Origin: Chloroflexota bacterium
GTDB lineage: Bacteria; Chloroflexota; Chloroflexia; Chloroflexales; Roseiflexaceae
DNA: 37,063 nt
NCBI GenBank assembly: GCA_030550675.1
Contig: JAUQOW010000013.1
Span: 1 to 37,063 of the forward strand
Reading direction: 5' to 3'
In this document: piece after piece, positions 26,006-34,977 of the stretch
Layout of the letters: every line of letters begins with the position of its first letter
How positions within the stretch are numbered: the first letter of the stretch is position 1
Translations under genes and position numbers: made by a program
Notes under the pieces: generated by a model
Database searches by the model: none
Seen by the model: the letters and a program-made list of their open reading frames with translations, nothing else
Told to the model about the DNA's origin: nothing

Positions 26006-26270
26006 CTGCTTCGTGGTTCCACCCATGTTCAGAATACCGCTGCCTGAAGGCGTTCTGGACGCCCTGCAGGGTATTCCCTCATAACCGCGCTATCGGGCGG
26101 ACCCGCGCCTCCATACTTGCCAGTGCGACGTTCAAGAGGCGGCTCGGAGGAGGTTTTCGCTGCGTCCGTCGCCGGGCGCGCTCACAGTCATCGGCGCGCC
26201 CTCCCTGAAGGCCGTTGCGCAGTTACTCGTCCTCGTCAACGCAACTTTGAGCGGCTTGTTCGCGTGCCAC
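25973..26270 (-). ncRNA. T-box riboswitch leader (candidate Thr, specifier ACC)
   Basis: Minus strand: GACGAGGACGAGTAACT (stem I start), specifier-loop-like GCGAAAACCTCCTCCGAGC, T-box GGGTGGAACCACGAAGC, terminator CCCTTCGTCCCATGCGGGATGAGGGGTTTTTT. Confidence 0.9.
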
Positions 26271-26276
26271 GCCGTC

Positions 26277-26305
26277 ATGGTACACAACGGAGCGCGCCGT
26301 GTCAA
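26277..26305 (-). promoter_or_regulatory. Sigma-70-type promoter of the T-box/thrS operon
   Basis: Minus strand TTGACA-N17-TACCAT immediately upstream of the T-box. Confidence 0.7.
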
Positions 26306-26479
26306 GAATTTTGTCGCGCGGAGCACAGTCATAACGGCAAGAGATAGGGCGCTCCAGTGCGCGCGATGCAGGGGAGCGCAGGGACTTGCACAGATCAATT
26401 GCCTTCCATCCTGCGCCGATCCGTGCAGATCCGCTGCACACGCGCGTCGCCATGTCTCCGTCGCGCCATTCGACTCGCC

Positions 26480-28777
26480 TCACGGACGTCGCAGCGCATC
26501 GATCAGCAACTGTGTGGCAGGCGGCGGCGGCGGGGTCAACCGACTGACGATGATGGTCGTAGTCAGCCCGATGACCATCCCAAAAATGCCAGTCGCCGGC
26601 CCGGAAATGCCAAGAATGGATGTCGTCGGGCTGAGCCAGGTGATAACAATTGCGCCAATCACCGTGAGCAACCCGGCGACCATGCCGGCGATCGCGCCCT
26701 GGCGATTGGCGCGACGCCAGAAGATGCCAAGCGTCAGGATCGGGAACATAGTCGCAGCGGCAATCGAGAACGCCCAGGCGACCAACTCAACAATAATGCC
26801 TAACTGCCGCAGAGCCGTCAGCGCCGCCAGCAACGCCGCCAGGAAGAGCGCCACGCGACCGATGGCGAGCATCGTGCGTGCAGTAGCGCGCCGATTCAGC
26901 GATTGATAGACATCCAGCGCCACCGACGACGTGATGACGATCAACAATCCATCGGCAGTGCTTAGCGCTGCCGCCAGTCCGCCAGCGACCACCAGCGCTG
27001 CGACGGCGCCGGGAAGCCCAACGATTTCAGGGGTTGAGATTACCACTAGATCAGGGCTGATTCTTAACTCGCTGTATTGGAGGATGCCGTCGGTTGATAA
27101 CGGCGTGACCATGCGACCGCTCAATTCATCGATCTGAATGCGTCCGTCGCCATTGGCATCGACAAACTGAAGCGCACCGCTCTCCAGCGCCGCTGTCGCC
27201 CATGCCGGAAGTTCGGTGATCCGGCGACCTTCCAGCGTCGTCAGGTCAGTAATGCTCAACAATCCGGCGTTCCCCCAGTTCACCGCCCATTGCGGCAGCG
27301 AGCGCACCGGCTGACCGACAACGTGCGCCAGAATCTCCCAGCGGGAAAAAGCGGCGTAAGCAGGGATTGTCAGATAAACCAGCACGATAAACAGCAGCGC
27401 CCAGCTAACGCTGCGCCGGGCATGGATCACCGACGGCGTCGTATAGAAGCGCACCAGAATATGCGGCAGACCTGCCGTACCGCACATGAGACAGGCGGCA
27501 AGCGCCAAGTACTGCCAGACCGACCAGTCGTTGAATGGTTCAGCGTACGATTTCGCGATTCCCTGCGTCGCTTCAAGATCGGCGATCACATCGAAGGCGG
27601 CGCCATACATAATCTGCGGCAGTGCAATCCCCGTATCTTTGAGCGAGAGCAGCGCCGCTGGAACCAGATAGGTTGCGACGATCACGATCGCCTGGACCAC
27701 CTGTGTCCAGGTGACCGCTTTCATCCCCCCTAAATAAGAGCAGAAGAGCACTGCGCCAAGGCCAATCGCCACGCCAAACAGATAATTGACGCCGAGAAAG
27801 CGCCCCATGATCAGTCCGATCCCCGACACCTGCGCTGTGAGATAGGTGAACGAGACAATCACTGTCACGACGGCGGCCACCAGGCGCGCGGTTGTTGAAG
27901 CGTACCGAACGCCAATAAACTCAGGGATAGTATACTGACCGAACTTGCGCAGATAGGGCGCCAGCAGCAGCGCCAGCAATACATACCCGCCGGTCCAGCC
28001 GATGATATACGCCAGACCCTCATATCCCAGCATCCAGAGCGCGCCCGCAAGCGAAATAAAGGTCGCGGCGCTCATCCAGTCCGCACTGATCGCCAATCCA
28101 TTGAACAGCGCCGGAATACGTCGCCCTGCGGCATAGTACTCGTCCAGGTCGCTCGCGCGGCTACGGACGCCGATTGCAGCATAGACCGCGATAGTTAGCG
28201 CAATCGCCCCCCAACCGATAACGGTTACCGGCAGAGAGAACACGACGTCAGCGACGACAATCAAGGCGCCGCCGATCATTACCAGCGCAACCGGCAACAG
28301 CGCATCTGTTACGGCTGGCGCGGTTCTGACGGTGCGACCGCCGAAGCGGCGATCGCGCCGCGTCATGACCGCTGTATAGAACGCTGTCAGCGCCAGAAAG
28401 AGGAGCGGAGCGCCCTGCGCTCCAAGAAAGTACCCCAGCGGAAAGCCGGTCAACACCCGGATCTGAGTCAGAAACGGCGCAAGAAGAGGGGGAAGAAACG
28501 CGCTGCTCGCCCACACCAGGAGTACGATGACGATCAAACGCACATTCGAAGACCAGTAGGCCGCCCGTTCCGCAGGCGACAGCGTCGCCGTCCTTTGGGT
28601 TTCGATAATCGTCACCGCTGGCAGGCGGCGCCGTTCATTCTGTCGACGCGGCACGTGCGGCGGCATCGGCGCACGTCGGCGGTCATCGTCACGACGCTCA
28701 AGCTGCGGAAACAGCAGGGTCAGCAACATGAGCGCAATGGCGATCATCGCCAGCCAGAACATCGCCCCTATCAGCAA
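26480..28777 (-). CDS. DUF4212-sodium:solute symporter fusion (SSS family)
   Basis: DUF4212-like YWSSNVRLIVIVLLVWASSAFLPPLLAPFLTQIRVLTGFPLGYFLGAQGAPLLFLALTAFYTAVM, then SSS-type DEYYAAGRRIPALFNGLAISADWMSAATFISLAGALW...; internal EF-hand DANGDGRIQIDE. Confidence 0.9.
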   Translation of the reverse strand: MLIGAMFWLAMIAIALMLLTLLFPQLERRDDDRRRAPMPPHVPRRQNERRRLPAVTIIETQRTATLSPAERAAYWSSNVRLIVIVLLVWASSAFLPPLLAPFLTQIRVLTGFPLGYFLGAQGAPLLFLALTAFYTAVMTRRDRRFGGRTVRTAPAVTDALLPVALVMIGGALIVVADVVFSLPVTVIGWGAIALTIAVYAAIGVRSRASDLDEYYAAGRRIPALFNGLAISADWMSAATFISLAGALWMLGYEGLAYIIGWTGGYVLLALLLAPYLRKFGQYTIPEFIGVRYASTTARLVAAVVTVIVSFTYLTAQVSGIGLIMGRFLGVNYLFGVAIGLGAVLFCSYLGGMKAVTWTQVVQAIVIVATYLVPAALLSLKDTGIALPQIMYGAAFDVIADLEATQGIAKSYAEPFNDWSVWQYLALAACLMCGTAGLPHILVRFYTTPSVIHARRSVSWALLFIVLVYLTIPAYAAFSRWEILAHVVGQPVRSLPQWAVNWGNAGLLSITDLTTLEGRRITELPAWATAALESGALQFVDANGDGRIQIDELSGRMVTPLSTDGILQYSELRISPDLVVISTPEIVGLPGAVAALVVAGGLAAALSTADGLLIVITSSVALDVYQSLNRRATARTMLAIGRVALFLAALLAALTALRQLGIIVELVAWAFSIAAATMFPILTLGIFWRRANRQGAIAGMVAGLLTVIGAIVITWLSPTTSILGISGPATGIFGMVIGLTTTIIVSRLTPPPPPATQLLIDALRRP

Positions 28778-28833
28778 ACCGGTCCAGTTCAGAACATCCT
28801 CCTCGCCGAAGGTGCAGCGACGGCGCGCCGCTC

Positions 28834-29994
28834 TCAGGCGTCAGCGACCATAATGCGAACCGGTTGATGGACGACTGCTGTCGGCAGCGTGACGTGGAAC
28901 GTCGAGCCTTTGCCAGCGCCTTCGCTCTCAGCCCAGATCTCGCCGCCGCTGGCATAGACCAGATGCCGGGCGATGGTCAAACCGATGCCGGTGCCGCCGC
29001 TGTTGCGCGCACGCGACTTGTCCACGCGATAGAAGCGCTCGAAGATCAGCGGCAGGTGCTCCGCCTCAATGCCAATCCCGGTATCGCGCACCGAGATGCG
29101 CGCGTACTCGCCAAGCGGCGTCAGCGATACTTCAACCAGACCGCCAGCCGGAGTATAGCGCAGCGCGTTCGACAACAGATTCACCATGACCTGCATCAGG
29201 CGATCAGGGTCAGCGTAGAGATCGAGGGACGGGACCGGCAGACACAGGCGCAGATCCACCTCGCACGCGGCGAATTGCGGATGAAAACGCGCAATCAACT
29301 CCTGCAATAGTGGACAGACGTCGAACACGCGGGGTTGAATGCGCAACTCGCCAGCCTCCGCGCGAGATAACAGACCGAGTTCTTCGGTCAGGCGGCGCAG
29401 GCGAGCCGCCTCGTGCCGGATCAACGTGAACGTCTGCTCATCCGGCGCAATAACGCCGTCGAGCAACCCCTCCATATACCCTTCAATCGTTGTCAGCGGC
29501 GTGCGCAGTTCGTGCGCCACATCAGCAATCAATGCTAAACGGCGCTGTTCCGTACGGTCAAGGGCTTCTGCCAGATGATTGATGCTCTGGCTTAGCTCGG
29601 CAAGCTCATCATCAGAATAGATAAACGTTCGCTCTCGATAATACCCCTGCGCCAGACGCCGGCTCACGGCGGTGAGATCCTGCAGCGGCTCAACAATCCG
29701 CCGTGAAACAAACAGGCTGACCACCACCGCCGCCGCCAGGGCGCCGAAACTCGCCAGCAGCAGCGCCTGTTCGAGAATAGCCTGGAAGCGGCGCTGGATC
29801 GCCGCTTCGCCCGACAGAACCGGCGCGTCGTCATCCGCTCTGGTCAATGCTGCAATCGCAGCCCCTTCCATTATGCTGCTGCGCACCAGGATCTGGGCTG
29901 CGCCGAGCAGCACGACAATCGCAATCACAATAATGATTGCGTGGGAGAGAAAAAGCTTCCAGCGGAGTTGATGGAACCAGTGCATACGTGACAC
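28834..29994 (-). CDS. Sensor histidine kinase (HAMP, HisKA, HATPase)
   Basis: H-box ALIADVAHELRTPLTTIEGYMEGL, N-box VNLLSNALRYT, G-boxes VRDTGIGIEAEHLPLIFERFYRVD, GGTGIGLTIAR. Confidence 0.95.
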   Translation of the reverse strand: MSRMHWFHQLRWKLFLSHAIIIVIAIVVLLGAAQILVRSSIMEGAAIAALTRADDDAPVLSGEAAIQRRFQAILEQALLLASFGALAAAVVVSLFVSRRIVEPLQDLTAVSRRLAQGYYRERTFIYSDDELAELSQSINHLAEALDRTEQRRLALIADVAHELRTPLTTIEGYMEGLLDGVIAPDEQTFTLIRHEAARLRRLTEELGLLSRAEAGELRIQPRVFDVCPLLQELIARFHPQFAACEVDLRLCLPVPSLDLYADPDRLMQVMVNLLSNALRYTPAGGLVEVSLTPLGEYARISVRDTGIGIEAEHLPLIFERFYRVDKSRARNSGGTGIGLTIARHLVYASGGEIWAESEGAGKGSTFHVTLPTAVVHQPVRIMVADA

Positions 29995-30019
29995 GTGTGA
30001 TCGACCTCGGACAATCGTG

Positions 30020-30712
30020 TCAACCTGTAAACTTGTACCCGACGCCGCGCACCGTCTGGATCAGGGTCGGCTCGGTTGGATCATCCTCCAACTTCCGCCG
30101 CAAAAGGCTGATATGCACATCAACCACCCTATCAACGCCGTCGAAATCATGCCCCCAGACCCGTTCAAGCAGTTGCTCGCGCGTAAACACGCGCCCCGGC
30201 ATCGCGGCGAGCGTATAGAGCAGATCGAACTCACGCGCTGTGAGCGTCACCGGAACGCCGCGACGCTGCACCTCTCGGCGGGCGACATCGATCTGGAGAT
30301 CACGGAAGGTCAACAGGGTGGACTCAGAGGGGGAGGCGCCGCTTGTATGGCGCCGCCGGCGCAGGATCGCCTTGACGCGCGCGACCAGTTCGCGCGGACT
30401 GAACGGCTTGGTCAGGTAATCGTCGGCGCCGACGGACAGACCCACAACCTTATCGACCTCCTCGGCGCGCGCGGTCAGCATAAGGACATATGGTCCCCCG
30501 TCATGCTGCAGACGCCGGCAGATTTCCAGACCGTCCATACCTGGCAGCAGCAGATCGAGGACGACCAGATCGGGACGCAAGGTCTGCGCCAGCATCAGCG
30601 CCGATTCACCGTCTCGCGCGGTATGCACGATAAAGCCGTCCGCCTTGAGATAGGCGACGACCAGGTTTAGAATCGGCTCCTCATCCTCAACAACGAGGAT
30701 CGTTGCGGCCAT
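30020..30712 (-). CDS. OmpR/PhoB-family response regulator
   Basis: ILVVEDEEPILNLVVAYLKADGF, LDLLLPGMDG, GADDYLTKPFSPRELVARV, C-terminal winged helix LTAREFDLLYTLA...RVVDVHISLLRRKLEDDP. Confidence 0.96.
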   Translation of the reverse strand: MAATILVVEDEEPILNLVVAYLKADGFIVHTARDGESALMLAQTLRPDLVVLDLLLPGMDGLEICRRLQHDGGPYVLMLTARAEEVDKVVGLSVGADDYLTKPFSPRELVARVKAILRRRRHTSGASPSESTLLTFRDLQIDVARREVQRRGVPVTLTAREFDLLYTLAAMPGRVFTREQLLERVWGHDFDGVDRVVDVHISLLRRKLEDDPTEPTLIQTVRGVGYKFTG

Positions 30713-30788
30713 ATCGGTTACCTCACCGTAAGCGAAAGCGGCGCGCGGATAGGTGGCGGGAGCGGTGCGCTTATTCTGTCATGTTTTA

Positions 30789-30817
30789 TGTATACGATAG
30801 ATTCGGTCTGCTGTCAA
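30789..30817 (-). promoter_or_regulatory. Promoter of the two-component operon
   Basis: Minus strand TTGACA-N17-TATACA upstream of the response regulator. Confidence 0.6.
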
Positions 30818-30912
30818 TGTGCGCCGCTTCTTGCAGATGGCGCGGCCTCTTCATTCCCCGGCGGAGCGCTCTATCGGATAATGTTGGGAGAGACCGTCGT
30901 TGTAGCAGGGGG

Positions 30913-31119
30913 TGTGGATTAGTGGAGAGATCAGCGGACGACTGTTCAGAACGCGCAACACCTGGCGGGACAGGCAGTGAGTGCGCTTCCCCATGCATCC
31001 AGAGCGCGCCCCGATGAACGCGATCGGGTTTCCATACTCCCACAGACGGAACACATCTGCTCCACCGACTTATCCACATAATCGTAGGATTATCCACAAA
31101 ATCGCTCGTGTTTTCCACA
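30913..31119. promoter_or_regulatory. DnaA-box cluster, candidate oriC or DnaA-titration site
   Basis: TTATCCACA at 31070-31078 and 31090-31098, TTTTCCACA at 31111-31119, inverted TGTGGATTA at 30913-30921, in a ~620-bp gap without convincing ORFs. Confidence 0.6.
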
Positions 31120-31332
31120 AAAAGAACGCTGTGACATCCCTTTCGCCGATCAGAACGCAGTCGTCTTCCTGAGAGATAGGGACTGGCGCGCAGGCTATAG
31201 CGTCAGAGCGCGTTGCGCGTCTTGCAACGCTGCGCGCCTGCGCCTCTTCGCGCCGAACCTTTGCAAGAAAGCCACAGGCTCAGGAGGACGACTGCGTGCG
31301 ATTCGCATCGAAGCGAATTTGCCGCTGGCGTC

Positions 31333-31914
31333 CTATTGCTTCTTCCCTTTGTTCCTTTCGTCATCGTCGATATCCAGGGTATTGATGAAATCGCGGAACA
31401 GCGAGAGCCCTTCATCGTTGGCAGCATCGGTTTCCGGCTCGTCGGCTTCAGTTGCGCCAGCCAGCGAGCGAGACGCGCTCATCGGCTGCTCATCGGCGGC
31501 GCTCGTTTCCTCCTCGTCGAAGAGCACGCCAGCCGTCTCGAACACATGGGTTTCAACGTAGATCGGCGCATCGGCTCGCACGGCAAGCGCAATTGCGTCG
31601 CTGGGGCGGGCGTCGATTTCAATGGTGTGGTTGCCCTGCTCAACGACAATCCGCGCATAGAAGGTGCTGTCCTGGATATCGTTGATGACGATGTGACTGA
31701 TCGTCGAACCCAGTTCGGTGAAAACCGATTTGAGCAGATCATGCGTCATCGGACGCTGCGGCTCGTGTCCCTGCATGGCGAGCGCAATCGCGTCGGCCTC
31801 AAAGGCGCCGATCCAGATCGGCAGGTAGCGCCGACTGTCGGCTTCGCGCAGGACGACGACACGGTGCTGTGTCAGCAGACTCACGCGGATGCTGTCAACA
31901 GTTACGCGAATCAT
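31333..31914 (-). CDS. Bifunctional nuclease family protein (DUF151)
   Basis: [72 protein letters not shown]. Confidence 0.92.
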   Translation of the reverse strand: MIRVTVDSIRVSLLTQHRVVVLREADSRRYLPIWIGAFEADAIALAMQGHEPQRPMTHDLLKSVFTELGSTISHIVINDIQDSTFYARIVVEQGNHTIEIDARPSDAIALAVRADAPIYVETHVFETAGVLFDEEETSAADEQPMSASRSLAGATEADEPETDAANDEGLSLFRDFINTLDIDDDERNKGKKQ

Positions 31915-32247
31915 CGGTCGACCTTTCTGAGGATCGCTTGCGCGTTTGCGCGCGTCAAGCGTGAAGATGCCTGATAGTAGCGTTGACTTTCATACTAACA
32001 CGGTATGAATTGGTACGTCAAGGCGGAATTAAGGGCAGGCGCCATCCGCGTTGGGGAGTTCGGTCAATGTTGGCGCAAAGGAGACGCGGATTGGCGCGGC
32101 TCAATGATTTTACGTCAAGCGCTGATCCTCGTTATTCGCGCGTGTCCGTGTTCCCCCTGATGTCGTGTCTTGCGCGCGCCTGTCAGAAGGCGTTCGCGCA
32201 AAATCCGTCCTCGTGCTACAATGAAGCGACGCTGGCGGAGCGCGCAG

Positions 32248-32263
32248 CGTTTCACGTGAAACA
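32248..32263. promoter_or_regulatory. parS: parS site upstream of parA
   Basis: CGTTTCACGTGAAACA; 14-bp core GTTTCACGTGAAAC is perfect. Confidence 0.85.
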
Positions 32264-32280
32264 GGGCGATGATGTCAGCA

Positions 32281-33072
32281 ATGAGCGCAGCGGAACCGTA
32301 CATTCTTGCCCTGGCCAATCAGAAGGGCGGCGTCGGCAAGACCACAACGGCGGTCAACCTGGCAGGCGAACTGGCGAGTCGCGGTCAGCAGGTGCTGCTG
32401 GTTGATTGCGACCCGCAGGGCAACGCCACAACTAGCCTGGGCGTCTCCAAACGCGATCTCCGCTGCTCGACATATGAGGTAATCGCAGGCATTGTCGGTC
32501 TGGATCGAGCAATCCGGTCGACCGGTCGCGCCGGGTTGGATCTTCTGCCAGCAAATGAGCATCTCGCTGGCGCTATGGTCGAACTGGTCACGGCTGAGCG
32601 GCGCGAGTGGCGCCTCGCTGATGCGCTCAGTCAGGTAATCGGGTACGATTGGGTGCTGCTTGATTGCCCGCCATCGCTTGGATTACTTACATTGAACGCC
32701 CTGTGCGCAGCGCGCGGAGTCATTGTTCCGCTGCAATGCGAGTACCTGGCGCTTGAAGGTCTGGCGCAGCTGAAAGGAACCATTGATCGGGTGCGCGACC
32801 ATCTCAACCCGCGCCTGACCATCGTTGGGGTTGTCATGACGATGTTTGACGGTCGAACGAACCTGGCGCAGCAGGTCGTTGAAGAAGTGCGTCGCTACTT
32901 TCCGCAGCGTATCTTCAACACTCTGATTCCGCGCAGTGTGCGCATCAGTGAAGCTCCCAGCTATGGGCGCACGATTGCAGAGTACGATCCTTCCAGTCGC
33001 GGCGCGCGCGCCTATGCCGCGCTCGCTGATGAAGTGCTGCGCCGCGTTGATCGACAGGCGGTTGTGCAATGA
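32281..33072 (+). CDS. parA: Chromosome partitioning ATPase ParA/Soj
   Basis: ILALANQKGGVGKTTTAVNLAGELASRGQQVLLVDCDPQGNATTSLG; alternative in-frame ATG at 32269/32272. Confidence 0.95.
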   Translation: MSAAEPYILALANQKGGVGKTTTAVNLAGELASRGQQVLLVDCDPQGNATTSLGVSKRDLRCSTYEVIAGIVGLDRAIRSTGRAGLDLLPANEHLAGAMVELVTAERREWRLADALSQVIGYDWVLLDCPPSLGLLTLNALCAARGVIVPLQCEYLALEGLAQLKGTIDRVRDHLNPRLTIVGVVMTMFDGRTNLAQQVVEEVRRYFPQRIFNTLIPRSVRISEAPSYGRTIAEYDPSSRGARAYAALADEVLRRVDRQAVVQ

Positions 33073-33971
33073 AGCGTCCTCGCGGTCTTGGCAGCGGTCT
33101 TGCCGCATTAATTCCCGGCGATACGGAACGCGCCGTCGTGCGGGAGGCGTTGATTGACAGCATCGACGCCAATCCGTATCAACCGCGCACCGGTTTTGAC
33201 GACGCCGCCCTCGAAGAACTGGCGGCGTCCATCCGTGAGCATGGGATTATCCAGCCGTTGATCGTCACCGAACGAGACGATGGTCGCTATGAGTTGATTG
33301 CTGGCGAACGCCGCCTGCGCGCCGCCCGCCGCGCCGGTCTTGATCGCGTGCCTGTGATCGTCCGCGAAAGCACGCATCAGCAGGCGCTCGAGATCGCGCT
33401 GATCGAAAACATTCAACGCGCCGATCTCAACGCGCTCGAAGAGGCGCGCGCCTACCAGACCCTCAAAGATGAATTCGGTCTGAGCGACGAAGCCATCGCA
33501 CAGCGCGTCGGACGGAGCCGTGAAGCGGTCGCCAATACGCGCCGCCTCCTGGGACTGACGCCAGCCGCCCAACAGGCGCTCCTCGCCGGACGCATCAGCG
33601 CTGGCCACGGACGCGCGCTGCTCAAACTCGCCGACGAGGCGGCGCAGGAGGCGACAGTGGCGGCGATTATCGACTACGATCTGAACGTTCGTGAGGTCGA
33701 GCGCCTGACCGACCACGCCCGGACGACTGGCGACATTCATCACGCGCTCTCGTCCATCCGCCCGCGCCTGCCCGAGGATCCCCCGGTCAAACGCCAACGC
33801 GCCTCCCGATCATCCGATCTGTCGCCTGATGACCAGAACATCCGTCGCGAACTCGAACGCCTGCTCGGCACGCCGGTGAGTCTGGTCCGTACAGAACGCG
33901 AACTGAGAGTTACTATTGTATTTCATACCGAGGAGAAGGTGCAGGAGTTTTTTGATCGTCTGAACAGGTAA
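33069..33971 (+). CDS. parB: Chromosome partitioning protein ParB/Spo0J
   Basis: MKRPRGLGSGLAALIPG; IREHGIIQPLIVTERDDGRYELIAGERRLRAARRAGLDRVPVIVRE; ENIQRADLNALEEARAYQ; ATGA overlap with parA. Confidence 0.96.
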   Translation: MKRPRGLGSGLAALIPGDTERAVVREALIDSIDANPYQPRTGFDDAALEELAASIREHGIIQPLIVTERDDGRYELIAGERRLRAARRAGLDRVPVIVRESTHQQALEIALIENIQRADLNALEEARAYQTLKDEFGLSDEAIAQRVGRSREAVANTRRLLGLTPAAQQALLAGRISAGHGRALLKLADEAAQEATVAAIIDYDLNVREVERLTDHARTTGDIHHALSSIRPRLPEDPPVKRQRASRSSDLSPDDQNIRRELERLLGTPVSLVRTERELRVTIVFHTEEKVQEFFDRLNR

Positions 33972-34005
33972 CGCGCCAACGGATTTCGGCGTCGAGGATT
34001 TCTCG

Positions 34006-34118
34006 CAGGAAGTAAACCTGGACAAATACGCCTGTACCTGTGGAACGTTTGGCGTTGGCTGAGCCTGTCGAAGCCAACGCTGATCACGAGATTGTCCAAC
34101 GTCTGGTTGATCTTCCTG
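34006..34118. repeat. MITE/REP-like palindromic element, copy C
   Basis: Reverse complement matches copy A across arms and core: GATCAACCAGACGTTGGACAATCTCGTGATCAGCGTTGGCTTCGACAGGCTCAGCCAACGC...CACAGGTACAGGCGTATTTGTCCAGG. Confidence 0.75.
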
Positions 34119-34261
34119 TCAGAAGGGTCGAATGGCGCGAAGGTGGAAGGTTTCGACATCTCAACTGCGAGGCTCAGCGCCCTCGCGCCAACCTTTTCGA
34201 GAAATGGCGTGGAACGCCAGGAGCCTTTTTGGTATGCTCACAGGCGGCGGAGGTTGGGTCG

Positions 34262-34891
34262 ATGTTCACAAAACGATACAGTAAGCGCATCCGTCAGTGG
34301 ACGGCTGATCTGGCGGCGCGAACGCTTGGGTGGACTGGCGTGCATCCATCGACGCTGACCGTCTTGAATCTGTTGTTGACGATAGCGAGCGTCTGGTGGC
34401 TGGCGTCTGGTCAGTTCCTCATCGGCGGACTGGTCGTCGCATTCGCCAGTCTCTTCGATGTTCTCGACGGCGCTCTAGCGCGCGCAACGAATCAGGTCAG
34501 TCGCTTCGGTTCGTTTCTCGACTCCACCCTTGACCGCTATGCAGATATGTTTATCCTGCTTGGGCTGCTGATCTATTTCGAGCGTCTGGCGCCTCATGCC
34601 GTTGAGACGTTGCTTATCTTCGCCTCAGCCGTCGGTTCGCTGCTGACCAGTTACATTCGCGCCCGCGCTGAGGGGTGCGGCTTCGACGGCAAGGCCGGGT
34701 TGCTCGAGCGCCCTGAACGGATTGCGTTGATCGTCCTCGGCTTGCTGACCGGTTGGGTGACGCTGATGCTCTGGTGCCTGGCTGTCTTGAGCAATATCAC
34801 AGCAATTCAGCGCTTTATCCATGTGTGGCTCCAGAGTCGCGCCGATTCGGTCGCCAAGCGTCCCCTTCACGCCGTGGAACGCGGAAAATAG
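34262..34891 (+). CDS. CDP-alcohol phosphatidyltransferase family protein
   Basis: MFTKRYSKRIRQWTADLAARTLGWTGVHPSTLTVLN; motif DVLDGALARATNQVSRFGSFLDSTLDRYAD. The longer ORF start lies in repeat copy C. Confidence 0.9.
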   Translation: MFTKRYSKRIRQWTADLAARTLGWTGVHPSTLTVLNLLLTIASVWWLASGQFLIGGLVVAFASLFDVLDGALARATNQVSRFGSFLDSTLDRYADMFILLGLLIYFERLAPHAVETLLIFASAVGSLLTSYIRARAEGCGFDGKAGLLERPERIALIVLGLLTGWVTLMLWCLAVLSNITAIQRFIHVWLQSRADSVAKRPLHAVERGK

Positions 34892-34977
34892 ACGAATATC
34901 GGGCGCTCCGCCGGGACGGAATATGGTACAATTTTGACGCCTGTCCATTCAGGTGCGACGCATACGCCGTCACGTGC

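Noticed and set aside
34040-34261. N-terminal extension of the CDP-alcohol phosphatidyltransferase ORF
   Set aside because: LALAEPVEANADHEIVQRL is translation of repeat copy C, not protein; the true start is likely 34262.
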